Source: CAWEWH01 sp963812775 (GTDB lineage: Bacteria; Pseudomonadota; Alphaproteobacteria; Rhizobiales; Beijerinckiaceae). From it: 64,000 bases of DNA. The stretch spans positions 1-64,000 of the forward strand of contig CAWEWH010000003.1 in assembly GCA_963812775.1 (NCBI GenBank), given 5' to 3'. Numbering within the stretch: the stretch's first letter is position 1; each line of letters begins with the position of its first letter. A program made the translations under genes and the position numbers. The notes under the pieces are model-generated. The model had not been told where the DNA came from and did no database searches. It saw only the letters and a list, made by a program, of their open reading frames with translations. Positions 16,189 to 24,758 of the stretch are shown here, piece by piece.

Positions 16189-17187
16189 ATGACAACCATC
16201 CCGGACACGATGACAGCGATCGGCATCGCCGCGCCCGGCGGCCCCGAGGTCCTGAAGCCCGAGACGCGGCCGGTGCCGAAGCCCGGCGCCGGCGAGATCC
16301 TCGTCAAGGTCAAGGCGGCCGGCGTCAACCGCCCTGACGTGATGCAGCGCCAGGGCCGCTATCCGCCGCCGCCCGGCGCGCCCGACATTCCGGGCCTCGA
16401 AATCGCCGGCGAGATCGTGGCGATCGGTCAGGGCGGAACGCGCCACAAGCTCGGCGATCGCGTGTGCGCCCTGGTGCCGGGCGGCGGCTACGCCGAATAC
16501 TGCGCCGTCCACGAGACGAACGCCCTGCCGATCCCCGACGGCGTCAGCTTCGTCGAGGCGGCCGGCATCCCGGAAACCTACTTCACGGTGTGGACCAACG
16601 TGTTCGAGCGCGGCGGGCTGAAGGCCGGCGAGACCTTCCTGGTGCACGGCGGCACCTCGGGCATCGGCACCACCGCCATCATGCTCGCCAAGGCGTTCGG
16701 CGCCTCCGTCATGGCGACGGCCGGTTCCGACGACAAATGCGCCGCCTGCAAGAAGCTCGGCGCCGACCACGCCTTCAACTACCAGACGCAGGACTTCGTC
16801 GCCGAGACCCGGACGGCGACCGCCGGCAAGGGCGTCGACCTCATCCTCGACATGGTGGGGGGCGACTACGCGGCCCGCAATCACGACGCCGCCTCGGTCG
16901 GCGGGCGCATCGTGCAGATCGCCGTGCAGGCGGGTCCCAAGGCGACGGTCGATCTGTCGCGCATCATGCTGAAGCGGCTGACCCATACGGGCTCGACGCT
17001 GCGCGCCCGCCCCGTCGCCGACAAGGCCTTGATCGCCGAGGCGCTGTCGAAGAACGTCTGGCCGCTTCTCGCACAAGGCCGCTGCAAGCCGGTCGTCCAC
17101 GCCACGTTCCCGCTTGCCGAGGCTGCCAAGGCGCACGCGCTGATGGAGACGAGCCAGCATATCGGCAAGATCGTGCTCACCCTGTGA
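16189..17187 (+). CDS. NAD(P)H:quinone oxidoreductase, zinc-free MDR (PIG3/QOR type)
   Basis: A 332-aa medium-chain reductase without zinc ligands. It has the QOR/PIG3 block AGVNRPDVMQRQGRYPPPPG near residue 45, the nucleotide-binding stretch VHGGTSGIGTTAIMLAKAFG near 150, and LDMVGGDY further on. Such enzymes reduce quinones or other enones with NADPH. The ATG at 16189 is used. An ATG at 16210 is also possible and neither has a strong Shine-Dalgarno. The same-strand trcR gene follows after 171 bp. A degenerate GCATGATC-type repeat lies directly upstream (about 16128-16180). Confidence 0.9.
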   Translation: MTTIPDTMTAIGIAAPGGPEVLKPETRPVPKPGAGEILVKVKAAGVNRPDVMQRQGRYPPPPGAPDIPGLEIAGEIVAIGQGGTRHKLGDRVCALVPGGGYAEYCAVHETNALPIPDGVSFVEAAGIPETYFTVWTNVFERGGLKAGETFLVHGGTSGIGTTAIMLAKAFGASVMATAGSDDKCAACKKLGADHAFNYQTQDFVAETRTATAGKGVDLILDMVGGDYAARNHDAASVGGRIVQIAVQAGPKATVDLSRIMLKRLTHTGSTLRARPVADKALIAEALSKNVWPLLAQGRCKPVVHATFPLAEAAKAHALMETSQHIGKIVLTL

Positions 17188-17358
17188 GCCCGCGCGGCAT
17201 CGTAGGCGAGATCACACGTTGCCAGGGGAGGCCGCCTCGCCTATATAGCGGCCGTTCCCCCTCATTTTGGTGGTAACGCGCGCTACGGTGAAAATCGCCG
17301 TGGCGCGGCACAGAGAAGATTTGCCGCCCAAGCGGCGGCCCGTCCAAGGAGGCATCCC

Positions 17359-18078
17359 ATGTCCACGGCCCCGCTGATGCCGAAAGCCACCGCCATGTGG
17401 CTCGTGGAGAACACCTCGCTCACCTTCGAGCAGATCGCCGATTTCTGTAGGCTGCATCATCTCGAGGTGAAGGGCATCGCCGACGGCGAGGTTGCGGCCG
17501 GCATCAAGGGCCTCGACCCGATGCTCACCGGCCAGCTCACCCGCGAGGAGATCGAGAAGGCCGAGCACGACCCCGAGTACCGGCTCACCCGAGCCACCCC
17601 CAAGGTGCAGCTGCCTGAGGTGAAGCGCACCAAGGGCCCGCGCTACACGCCGGTGTCGCGCCGCCAGGATCGCCCCAATGCCATCCTGTGGCTGTTGCGC
17701 AATCATGCCGAATTGAAGGATGCGCAGATCATGCGCCTCGTCGGCACCACGAAGTCAACCATCCAGCAGATCCGCGACCGCGCCCATTGGAATATGGCAT
17801 CGCTGTCGCCGCTCGATCCGGTGACTTTGGGGCTGTGCTCGCAGATCGATCTCGACTTCGAGGTGGCGCGGGCCGCCAAGGAGAAGCCGGTGGCCGTCGC
17901 CGAGACCGGCCAGACGCTGTTGCCGGCCGAGGTCACCACCGCCAAGGAACCGGCGACGCCGGCCGAGCCCTTCGCCGACATGTCGGCGCCGAAGAAGCCC
18001 AAGGACGAGAAGATCGACGTGGAGTCCGTCTTCGCCAAGCTCAAGGACCTGAAGCGGCCGGACGACGAGAACGAGTAG
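17359..18078 (+). CDS. TrcR-family cell-cycle transcriptional regulator (DUF1013)
   Basis: A 239-aa protein of the DUF1013 family, known in databases as the cell-cycle regulator TrcR, which associates with RNA polymerase at many alphaproteobacterial promoters. Features: N-terminal LMPKATAMWLVENTSLTFEQIADFC, a central HTH-like region (NHAELKDAQIMRLVGTTKSTIQQIRDRAHW), the conserved SPLDPVTLGLCSQIDLD, then a low-complexity Pro/Lys tail ending in DVESVFAKLKDL. AAGGAGG lies about 6-12 nt before the ATG. It sits in the same neighbourhood as rcdA. Naming relies on family knowledge. The DNA-binding specificity cannot be read here. Confidence 0.85.
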   Translation: MSTAPLMPKATAMWLVENTSLTFEQIADFCRLHHLEVKGIADGEVAAGIKGLDPMLTGQLTREEIEKAEHDPEYRLTRATPKVQLPEVKRTKGPRYTPVSRRQDRPNAILWLLRNHAELKDAQIMRLVGTTKSTIQQIRDRAHWNMASLSPLDPVTLGLCSQIDLDFEVARAAKEKPVAVAETGQTLLPAEVTTAKEPATPAEPFADMSAPKKPKDEKIDVESVFAKLKDLKRPDDENE

Positions 18079-18093
18079 CGCTTCTCCGTCAGC

Positions 18094-18459
18094 TCACCCG
18101 TCCGTCACCTCGATGCGATCGACGCGGTTCGGGTAGAAGGCGAGATGCTCCTTGATGGCGGCGACCGCCGGATAGGGCGTCTCGTAGGTCCACACCGCGT
18201 TGGCGGCGGTTGCGCCGTCCGCCGCGATGCTGAAATAGCTGGCGTCGCCCTTGAACGGGCAATGCGTCGAGTGCTCGGTTGGCTTGAGCAAGGCCATGTC
18301 GGCGTCGGCGCGCGGGATGTAGTAGACGGCCGGATAAGTCGCTTCCCTGAGCTCGAGGGCGTTCTTCGTATCGGCCACCACCGCGCCCTTGTAGAGGACG
18401 CGCACCCGCTTCCGCGTCGGCGCGACGGTGATGGGATGGTCGGGTCCTGGCACTTTCAT
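18094..18459 (-). CDS. DUF427 domain protein
   Basis: A 121-aa protein of the DUF427 family, a small beta-rich fold of unknown role. Characteristic segments are RVRVLYKGAVVADTKNALELRE, AVYYIPRADADM, STHCPFKGDASYFSI and WTYETPYPAVAAIKEHLAFYP. The ATG at 18459 is chosen because AGGAGG lies 6 nt upstream and it matches the usual MKxPGPDHPIT start. It is convergent with trcR, 15 bp apart. A duplicated fragment of prpE and a DUF3237/merR cassette lie upstream of it. Confidence 0.88.
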   Translation of the reverse strand: MKVPGPDHPITVAPTRKRVRVLYKGAVVADTKNALELREATYPAVYYIPRADADMALLKPTEHSTHCPFKGDASYFSIAADGATAANAVWTYETPYPAVAAIKEHLAFYPNRVDRIEVTDG

Positions 18460-18509
18460 CGTAGCCTCCTTCGCGAATGATCCGAATTCATGAAATAGGA
18501 TCAGATCAT

Positions 18510-18571
18510 GCGCCAACCAAGACCCTTCGCTACCTGTGCTGCTTCAGCGCGCCGCCGCCATCTCAACGAGC
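18510..18571. repeat. direct repeat A: diverged duplicate of the prpE 3' end
   Basis: GCGCCAACCAAGACCCTTCG and the following bases match 19548-19588 with one mismatch over the first 41 bp, then about 20 bp with a 2-bp gap and several mismatches. Copy B is the real prpE C-terminus with its stop, so copy A is a decayed 3' fragment. The two copies bracket the DUF3237-merR cassette. Confidence 0.85.
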
Positions 18572-18593
18572 CTGCGTCCACCAAGGGACTGGC

Positions 18594-19061
18594 TCAGCTC
18601 ACTTCGAACACATCGTAGGCAACGCCTCCGCCAACGATTAGGCGTCCAACGCCGATGCTGACGACCCCGTTTAACCAGCGATAGCGCGGGTGGCCAGTCT
18701 CGAACATCGGAGCGGTCCGGAAGTAGTAACGTGACGGATCGATGGTGTGGCGTGTCGCCAGATCGGACAGTGCTGGCAGCACAGCATCGTCGAACCAGAT
18801 TCGGCCGCCATAGCTCATGTGGATCAAAGCTCCATCGTCAGCGATCAGCACCAACCGCGCGTCGACCACGCGCATGCCGTTGCGAGTCAGCATCCAATCT
18901 CCAGTCCCAGGGTTGACCCGGCCGTTGAGGCGATCGCCGTGAAAGCGCCCCTGAGCCACGGCGTTGAGTGTACGGCGGCCAAGGGGGCCGTCGCCGGCGT
19001 CGAGTGAGGCCGCAAGGTCGGCTTCTAGGGTGAATAGATGGCGGAGGGCTGGAAGCGTCAT
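18594..19061 (-). CDS. DUF3237 family protein
   Basis: A 155-aa protein matching DUF3237: N-terminal FTLEADLAASLDAGDGPLGRR, central GRVNPGTGDWMLTRNGMRVVDARL, and the C-terminal signature RYYFRTAPMFETGHPRYRWLN. The family forms a small beta-barrel. Its function is unknown, though genes often sit in catabolic or detoxification clusters. It is divergent from a MerR-type regulator with a dyad operator between them, so it is probably the target of that regulator. The pair is flanked by a direct duplication of the prpE end, which indicates a recently inserted unit. Confidence 0.85.
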   Translation of the reverse strand: MTLPALRHLFTLEADLAASLDAGDGPLGRRTLNAVAQGRFHGDRLNGRVNPGTGDWMLTRNGMRVVDARLVLIADDGALIHMSYGGRIWFDDAVLPALSDLATRHTIDPSRYYFRTAPMFETGHPRYRWLNGVVSIGVGRLIVGGGVAYDVFEVS

Positions 19062-19102
19062 GGGCCGGCCTTGATTGATTCAGCGGGAGGGCCAAGTTGG
19101 GG

Positions 19103-19119
19103 CCTCAAGCAACTTGAGG
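19103..19119. promoter_or_regulatory. MerR-type operator dyad between DUF3237 and merR
   Basis: CCTCAAG-CAA-CTTGAGG is a perfect 7-bp inverted repeat with a 3-bp centre, 14 bp before the merR start and 42 bp before the DUF3237 start. It resembles operators of the SoxR/MerR superfamily. A TTGAAC at 19124-19119 on the minus strand could be the -35 of DUF3237, but its -10 is weak. Confidence 0.7.
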
Positions 19120-19133
19120 TTCAAGAGGCGGCG

Positions 19134-19514
19134 ATGAGGATTGGCAAACTGGCGCGAGCCACGGGGACGAGCGTTGCAACCATTCGGTACTATGAGAAGA
19201 TCGGTGTTCTGCCGCCGCCGAAGCGCCAACAGGGTGACCAAAGGCTCTATGGCGAAGACGATGTCGCGCGGCTGGGGTTCGTCAGGCGCTGCCGGGCGCT
19301 AGGCTTCTCGCTGAACCAGATCGCAGGCTTCGCCGCGGCGGCGCGCAGCGGAGCGAGCCGCGAGCACTGCCGCCGCACAATGCGCACAAGACTGGATGAC
19401 GTGCGGGCTCGCTTGAAGCAGCTGGGCGCGGTCGAGGCGCGCCTCATCGAACTTCTCGAAGAAGGCGGGGCCGATCTGCACGAGCCCTGCGTGCGGCTGG
19501 CAGTACTGGCCTAG
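19134..19514 (+). CDS. MerR family transcriptional regulator
   Basis: A 126-aa regulator starting MRIGKLARATGTSVATIRYYEKIGVLPPPKR, the classic MerR winged helix with RYYE. A dimerisation helix follows (about residues 75-110). Two Cys (REHCRR and EPCVRL) occur, but not the CxxCxC cluster of SoxR. The C-terminus HEPCVRLAVLA is short, as in metal or thiol sensors, but a ligand cannot be assigned. Start at 19134 with AAGAGGCGGCG just upstream. It is divergent from DUF3237 across the CCTCAAG...CTTGAGG dyad. Confidence 0.9.
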   Translation: MRIGKLARATGTSVATIRYYEKIGVLPPPKRQQGDQRLYGEDDVARLGFVRRCRALGFSLNQIAGFAAAARSGASREHCRRTMRTRLDDVRARLKQLGAVEARLIELLEEGGADLHEPCVRLAVLA

Positions 19515-19547
19515 CGCGAAATCCCGTCCCCTTTGGGATCGATCCAC

Positions 19548-19609
19548 GCGCCAACCAAGACCCTTCGCTACCGGTGCTGCTTCAGCGCCGCCGCCACCTC
19601 GTCGAGCAC
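19548..19609. repeat. direct repeat B: intact prpE 3' end
   Basis: Counterpart of 18510-18571. It covers the last codons and TAG of prpE (LKQHR, stop at 19568-19570) plus 20 bp downstream. Confidence 0.85.
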
Positions 19610-21493
19610 GGCCGCGTCCTCGATGGTGGCCGGCATCGTGTAGGCGTCGCCGTCGGCGATCTTCTTCATCGTGCCGCGCAGGATTTTTCCCGACCGCGTC
19701 TTGGGCAGGCGCCCGACCGTGATGGCCGACTTGAAGGCGGCCACCGGGCCGATCTTGTCGCGCACCAGCGCCACCACCTCTTTTTCCACGTCGGGCGGCG
19801 CTTTCCTGACGCCGCTCTTCAGCACGATGAAGCCGCACGGCACCTCGCCCTTGAGCTCGTCCTTGACGCCGAGCACGGCGCATTCCGCCACATCGGGATG
19901 CGAGGCGATGACCTCCTCCATGCCGCCGGTCGACAGCCGATGGCCCGCCACGTTGATGATGTCGTCGGTGCGACCCATGACGTAGACGTAACCGTCCTCG
20001 TCGCGGAAGCCCGCATCGCCGGTGCGATAGTAGCCGGGAAAGTCGGTGAGGTAGCTGTCGCGGAAGCGCGCGTCGGCGTTCCACAATGTCGGCAGGCAGG
20101 CGGGCGGCAGCGGCAGCTTTATGCCGATCGAGCCCATGCCCTTGGCCGCCACCGGCTTGCCGGCATCGTCGAGCACATGCAGCGTGTAGCCCGGCATCGG
20201 CACGGTCGGCGATCCGTACTTCACCGGCAGCATGCCGAGCCCCATGGGGTTGCCGGCGATGCACCAGCCGGTCTCCGTCTGCCACCAATGGTCGATGACC
20301 GGGACGCCGAGCATGCGCTCCGCCCACATCACCGTGTCCGGGTCGGCGCGCTCGCCGGCCAGGAACAGGGTGCGGAACTTGGCGAGCTTGTATTGCTTGA
20401 GCACCTTGCCGTCCGGATCCTCTTTCTTGATGGCTCGGAACGCCGTCGGCGCCGTGAACAGCGCGGTAACGCCGTGCTCGGCGATGACGCGCCAGAAGGC
20501 GCCGGCATCCGGCGTGCCGACCGGCTTGCCCTCGTAGAGCACCGACGTGCAGCCATGGAACAGCGGCGCGTACACGATGTAGCTGTGGCCGACGACCCAA
20601 CCCACGTCGGAGGCCGTCCACCACACCTCGCCCGGCGCGATGCCGTAGAGATTCTGCATCGACCATTTCAACGCCACGAGGTGCCCGCCATTGTCGCGCA
20701 CGACACCTTTCGGCTTGCCCGTCGTGCCCGACGTGTAGAGGATGTAGAGCGGATCGGTGGCGGCCACCGGCACGCAGTCGGCCGCCTTGCCGGCGGCGCG
20801 CGCCTCCCCGACCGTCTCGCCCCAATCGAGATCGCGCCCCTTGGTCAATTCGGCCTTGGCCTGCGGCCGCTGCAGGATCAGGCACTTCTGCGGCTTGATG
20901 CTGGCAAGCGAGATCGCCTCGTCGAGCAGCGGCTTATAGGCAACGATGCGCGTCGGCTCGATGCCGCATGATGCCGACAGGATGACCTTCGGCGCAGCAT
21001 CCTCGATGCGCGTCGCGAGCTCGCGCGGCGCAAAGCCACCGAACACCACCGAGTGGATGGCGCCGATGCGCGCGCAGGCGAGCATGGCGAAAGCCGCCTC
21101 CGGCACCATCGGCATGTAGATGATGACGCGGTCGCCCTTGCGCACGCCGAGATCGCGCAACACCGCGGCGAGCACGCGCACCTCGTCCAGCAGTCCCGCG
21201 TACGAAATGGTGCGCTTGCTGTTGCTGACCGGGCTGTCATAGACGATCGCCGCCTGTCCGCCGCGCCCCTTGTCGACGTGGCGATCGATGGCATTGAAGC
21301 AGGTGTTGCATTTGGCGCCGGTGAACCAGCGGCCGTAGACGCCCTGATCCTTGTCGAAGACCTTGCTCCAGGGCTTCATCCAATCGATGCCGGCGGCGGC
21401 CTCGGCCCAAAAGCCCTCCGGGTCGCGCTCGGCTCGGCCGTAGACCGCATCGTAACGGCTGTCCGCTGCCGCCTTCCTGATCGTCGCAACCAT
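19568..21493 (-). CDS. prpE: propionyl-CoA synthetase (AMP-forming)
   Basis: A 641-aa acyl-AMP synthetase of the Acs/PrpE branch that activates propionate (and acetate to some extent) to its CoA ester. Motifs: P-loop YTSGTTGKPKG, DHWWQTETGW, GYYRTGD, YVMGRTDDIINVAGHRLSTG, and RSGKILRGTMKKIA with the catalytic, acetylatable Lys. Length and the CNTCFNAIDRHVDKG region favour PrpE over Acs. The ATG at 21493 is chosen because GGAGA lies about 7 nt upstream and it fits the family N-terminus. Its 3' end is duplicated at 18.5 kb. Divergent from a second acyl-CoA ligase. Confidence 0.9.
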   Translation of the reverse strand: MVATIRKAAADSRYDAVYGRAERDPEGFWAEAAAGIDWMKPWSKVFDKDQGVYGRWFTGAKCNTCFNAIDRHVDKGRGGQAAIVYDSPVSNSKRTISYAGLLDEVRVLAAVLRDLGVRKGDRVIIYMPMVPEAAFAMLACARIGAIHSVVFGGFAPRELATRIEDAAPKVILSASCGIEPTRIVAYKPLLDEAISLASIKPQKCLILQRPQAKAELTKGRDLDWGETVGEARAAGKAADCVPVAATDPLYILYTSGTTGKPKGVVRDNGGHLVALKWSMQNLYGIAPGEVWWTASDVGWVVGHSYIVYAPLFHGCTSVLYEGKPVGTPDAGAFWRVIAEHGVTALFTAPTAFRAIKKEDPDGKVLKQYKLAKFRTLFLAGERADPDTVMWAERMLGVPVIDHWWQTETGWCIAGNPMGLGMLPVKYGSPTVPMPGYTLHVLDDAGKPVAAKGMGSIGIKLPLPPACLPTLWNADARFRDSYLTDFPGYYRTGDAGFRDEDGYVYVMGRTDDIINVAGHRLSTGGMEEVIASHPDVAECAVLGVKDELKGEVPCGFIVLKSGVRKAPPDVEKEVVALVRDKIGPVAAFKSAITVGRLPKTRSGKILRGTMKKIADGDAYTMPATIEDAAVLDEVAAALKQHR

Positions 21494-21575
21494 GCCATTC
21501 TCCGGGACGCCGGCTTCGCCGGCAGCGCCGATGGTGCGGCGGCGGGCGGCCACATGCAAGCGCGAACATGGGAGG

Positions 21576-21640
21576 GCGCATGATCCCAAAAAGTGTGCGC
21601 GGGTTCGGGCAAGATCATGCGCCAAATCAAAGAATCGAGC
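21576..21640. repeat. dispersed GCATGATC repeat, copy 2 (partial)
   Basis: GCATGATCCCAAAAAGTGTG through GATCATGCGCCAAATCAAAG matches the first half of copy 1. It lies in the gap between the divergent prpE and acyl-CoA ligase genes. Confidence 0.75.
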
Positions 21641-21710
21641 GCCGCTCCACGACGCCATTGCCGAGACGCGGCCGAGGCGTCTAGCTTGGTCCTTGACCCG
21701 CGAGGACATC

Positions 21711-23373
21711 ATGGCCAGCGCCTACGATACCGGTCTCGATCGCAACCCGGCGAACTTCCAGCCGCTGACGCCGCTGCAGTTCCTGGAGCGGGCGGCGAGC
21801 GTGTTTCCGCAGCACACCGCCGTCGTGCACGGCGGGCTGCGCCGCAGCTACGGTGATTTCTATGCCCGCGCCCGGCGGCTGGCCTCGGCGCTCGCCGCCA
21901 AGGGCATCGGCCGCGGCGACACTGTCTCGGTGATGCTCGCCAACACGCCGCCGATGCTGGAATGCCACTACGGCGTGCCGATGACCAAGGGGGTGCTCAA
22001 CACGCTCAATACCCGCCTCGACGCGGCGATCCTCGCCTTCACGCTCGATCATGCCGAAACCAAGGTGCTGATCGTCGACCGCGAATTCTCCCCCGTCATG
22101 AAGGAGGCGCTATCGCTCGCCAAGGCGAAGCCCCTGGTCATCGACTACGACGACCCGGAATATTCAGGCCCCGGCGAGCGCCTCGGCTCGATCGACTACG
22201 AGGCGTTCGTCGCCTCGGGCAATCCCGATTTCGCCTGGTCGATGCCCGACGACGAATGGGACGCGATTGCGCTCAACTACACGTCGGGGACGACCGGCGA
22301 CCCCAAGGGTGTCGTCTATCATCATCGCGGCGCGGCACTCCTGGCCATCGGCAACATCGTCACCTGCACCATGGGCAAGCATCCCGTCTATTTGTGGACG
22401 CTGCCAATGTTTCATTGCAACGGCTGGTGCTTCCCGTGGTCGCTTTCGGTGGTGGCCGGCACGCATGTGTGCCTGCGGCAGGTGCGCGCCAAGGCCATGT
22501 ACGACGCGCTCGCCGACAGCGCGGTGACGCATCTGTGCGGCGCCCCCATCGTCATGACGACGTTGCTCAACGCTGCGGACGGCGAGCGCCGTCCCTTCAG
22601 CCAGAAGGTGTCATTCTTCACCGCGGCCGCGCCGCCGCCGGAAGCCGTGCTCGCCGCCATGAAGCAAGCGGGCTTCGACGTGACGCATCTCTACGGACTG
22701 ACCGAGACCTACGGCCCGTCCGTCGTCAACGATTGGCAGCGCCATTGGGACAGTCTCGATTCGTCGGGCTACGCCGCCAAGAAGGCGCGCCAAGGCGTCC
22801 GCTATCTGGCGCTGGAGAAGCTCGACGTCATGGACCCCGACACGTTGCAGCCGGTGCCGGCCGACGGCGAGAGCATGGGTGAGGTCATGTTCCGCGGCAA
22901 CGTGGTGATGAAGGGCTATCTGAAGAATCCCACCGCCACCGAAAAGGCGTTCGCCGGCGGCTGGTTCCATTCAGGCGATCTCGGAGTCAAATATCCCGAC
23001 GGCTACGTCCAGCTCAAGGATCGCTCCAAGGACATCATCATCTCGGGCGGCGAGAACATTTCGTCCATCGAGGTGGAGGACGTGCTCTACAAGCATCCCG
23101 CCGTCGCGGCCGCCGCCGTCGTCGCCAAGCCCGACGACAAGTGGGGCGAGACTCCCTGCGCCTTCATCGAATTGAAGCCCGGCCACCAGGCAACTGCCGA
23201 CGACATCCTGGCCTGGTGCCGCGACAACCTCGCCCGCTACAAATGTCCACGCCACGTCGTCTTCGCAGAGATTCCCGAAGACGTCGACCGGCAAGATCCA
23301 GAAATTCAGGTTGCGCGACATGGCCAAGGGGATGGCCAAGGAGATGACCAAGGGGATGGGTAGGACGCCGTGA
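21711..23373 (+). pseudogene. acyl-CoA synthetase (AMP-binding), single-base frameshift near the 3' end
   Basis: A medium-chain/methylmercaptopropionate-type acyl-CoA ligase. The first 522 residues are intact: NYTSGTTGDPKGVVYHHRG, LYGLTETYGP, GWFHSGDLG and IISGGENISSIEVED. An extra G at 23277 changes the frame, so the catalytic A10 segment is lost and the uncorrected frame stops at 23363. Removing the base restores IPKTSTGKIQKFRLRDMAK and a stop at 23371-23373 (553 aa). The Lys in STGKIQK is the adenylation catalytic residue, so the gene as written should be inactive. The base may be a sequencing error. ATG 21711 follows GAGGACATC. Confidence 0.88.
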
Positions 23374-23440
23374 GGGCTGGTGTCATACGGCCGTCAGGGC
23401 CGGCGCGTGATGGATGCTGCGTGACGGATGCTGCAAGCAA

Positions 23441-23470
23441 GAGCCGCCGCGCCAAGGGCAGCGGCGGCTC
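23441..23470. other. perfect 10-bp hairpin between convergent genes
   Basis: GAGCCGCCGC and GCGGCGGCTC flank a 10-nt loop. There is no T-run on either side, so it may help end transcription of the two convergent genes, but it is not a canonical terminator. Two imperfect copies of GTGAyGGATGCTGC (about 23406-23433) precede it. Confidence 0.5.
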
Positions 23471-23511
23471 GCATTGCTCGGTAGAAAATGAATGACGCCG
23501 AAGCGGTGACG

Positions 23512-23700
23512 CTAGTGCACGGCCTCTGACTCTGACACGTGACGCAGGCGCTCGATCTCGTCCTTCAATTGCAACTTTTTCCGCTTGAGTTCCGTGAGTC
23601 TCAAATCATCGATCGATGGGTGCAGTTTTGCATCGTCCAGTTCACGTTCGATGGCCTGATGCCGTTTCTCGAGTTCCGAGAGATGGGCCTGCACGTTCAT
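23512..23700 (-). CDS. DUF465 (YdcH-like) small protein
   Basis: A 62-aa coiled-coil protein (MNVQAHLSELEKRHQAIERELDDAKLHPS then LTELKRKKLQLKDEIERLRH), the DUF465/YdcH pattern. AGGAGG lies 7 nt before the ATG at 23700. The function of the family is unknown. A paralogue lies divergently at 23891, and both precede purEK. Confidence 0.9.
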   Translation of the reverse strand: MNVQAHLSELEKRHQAIERELDDAKLHPSIDDLRLTELKRKKLQLKDEIERLRHVSESEAVH

Positions 23701-23890
23701 GCGGTGCCTCCTTTCGCCAGGCTCGTGACCCGCCGATTGTGCCACAATTGGTGCTTGAAGCGAAGGCCTAGATGTTATTGTGCACTGCACCATTGTGGTT
23801 TTGAGTTCTGCTACGCGGCTTGCTCGGTGAGGCCGGCCGCCCCATACTCCGGCTCGTTTTCGCGGGTTACGGCGGGTTCGCGGAGCGATG

Positions 23891-24109
23891 ATGGCTGCAG
23901 AGATCAGCGGCGACGAGCTGGCGGCGCTGACGGCAGAGCTTAACCGCCTCCGGCAGGAGCACCGTGACCTCGACGCCGCCATTTCGGCCCTCGAGGAAAT
24001 GGGCACGGGCGACCAATTGCAGCTGCAGCGGCTGAAGAAGCGCAAGCTCGCCCTCAAGGACCGGATCATCGATATCGAGGACCGGCTGACCCCCGACATC
24101 ATCGCCTGA
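23891..24109 (+). CDS. DUF465 family small protein, paralogue
   Basis: A 72-aa coiled-coil protein ending LQRLKKRKLALKDRIIDIEDRL, which matches the LKRKKLQLKDEI core of the divergent DUF465 gene. Two in-frame ATGs occur at 23888 and 23891. The second is better spaced from GGAG at 23882-23885. It may be the first gene of the purEK transcription unit, which starts 155 bp later. Confidence 0.85.
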   Translation: MAAEISGDELAALTAELNRLRQEHRDLDAAISALEEMGTGDQLQLQRLKKRKLALKDRIIDIEDRLTPDIIA

Positions 24110-24264
24110 GACTGCCGCCCGCCGGGCGGAGGTTATCCCCGGAATTCACCGGTGGCCGTCCCCTGAATTCACAGGGCCTCACGGCGCCGCCCTGCGCCCT
24201 TGGCGGGCTTGCGCCGCGCTCTCGCGGCCTGTAGGAGCCTCGCCTTTCCTCATTGGGGGCAGGA

Positions 24265-24756
24265 ATGGCCGCCACCGCGTCCGTTGCCATCATCATGGGC
24301 AGCCAATCCGACTGGGCGACGATGCGGCACGCCGCCGAGACCCTCGACGCACTTGCCGTCTCGTATGAGGCCAGGATCATCTCGGCGCATCGCACGCCGG
24401 AGCGCCTGTACGCCTTCGCCAAGGGGGCGAAGGCGGCCGGCTTCAAGGTCATCGTCGCGGGAGCGGGTGGCGCTGCCCACCTGCCCGGCATGACGGCATC
24501 GCTCACCAGCCTGCCGGTGCTCGGCGTTCCCATCGAATCGAAGGCGCTTGCGGGCAGGGACAGCCTGCTGTCCATCGTGCAGATGCCGGCCGGCATACCG
24601 GTCGGCACCCTCGCCATCGGTGATTCTGGCGCCATCAACGCAGCACTCCTGGCTGCCGCGGTCCTGGCCCTCGGCGATCCCTCGCTGGCGGACAGACTGG
24701 AGCAATGGCGTCAAAAGCAGACCAAGGCGGTCGCCGAGAAGCCCTCCGATCGCTGA
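24265..24756 (+). CDS. purE: N5-carboxyaminoimidazole ribonucleotide mutase
   Basis: Converts N5-CAIR to CAIR in purine synthesis. The 163-aa class I PurE shows IIMGSQSDW, the SAHRTPER active-site loop with its catalytic His, AGGAAHLPGM and ALAGRDSLLSIVQMPAGIPVGTLAIG. ATG 24265 follows GGGGGCAGGA. It is immediately followed by purK (2-bp gap), the usual purEK operon. Confidence 0.96.
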   Translation: MAATASVAIIMGSQSDWATMRHAAETLDALAVSYEARIISAHRTPERLYAFAKGAKAAGFKVIVAGAGGAAHLPGMTASLTSLPVLGVPIESKALAGRDSLLSIVQMPAGIPVGTLAIGDSGAINAALLAAAVLALGDPSLADRLEQWRQKQTKAVAEKPSDR

Positions 24757-24758
24757 CG

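Noticed and set aside
19134..19514. SoxR assignment for the MerR regulator
   Set aside because: The operator is SoxR-like, but the four-Cys cluster is absent.
23441..23470. Rho-independent terminator call for the perfect 10-bp hairpin
   Set aside because: No U-tract on either strand. Listed only as a hairpin.
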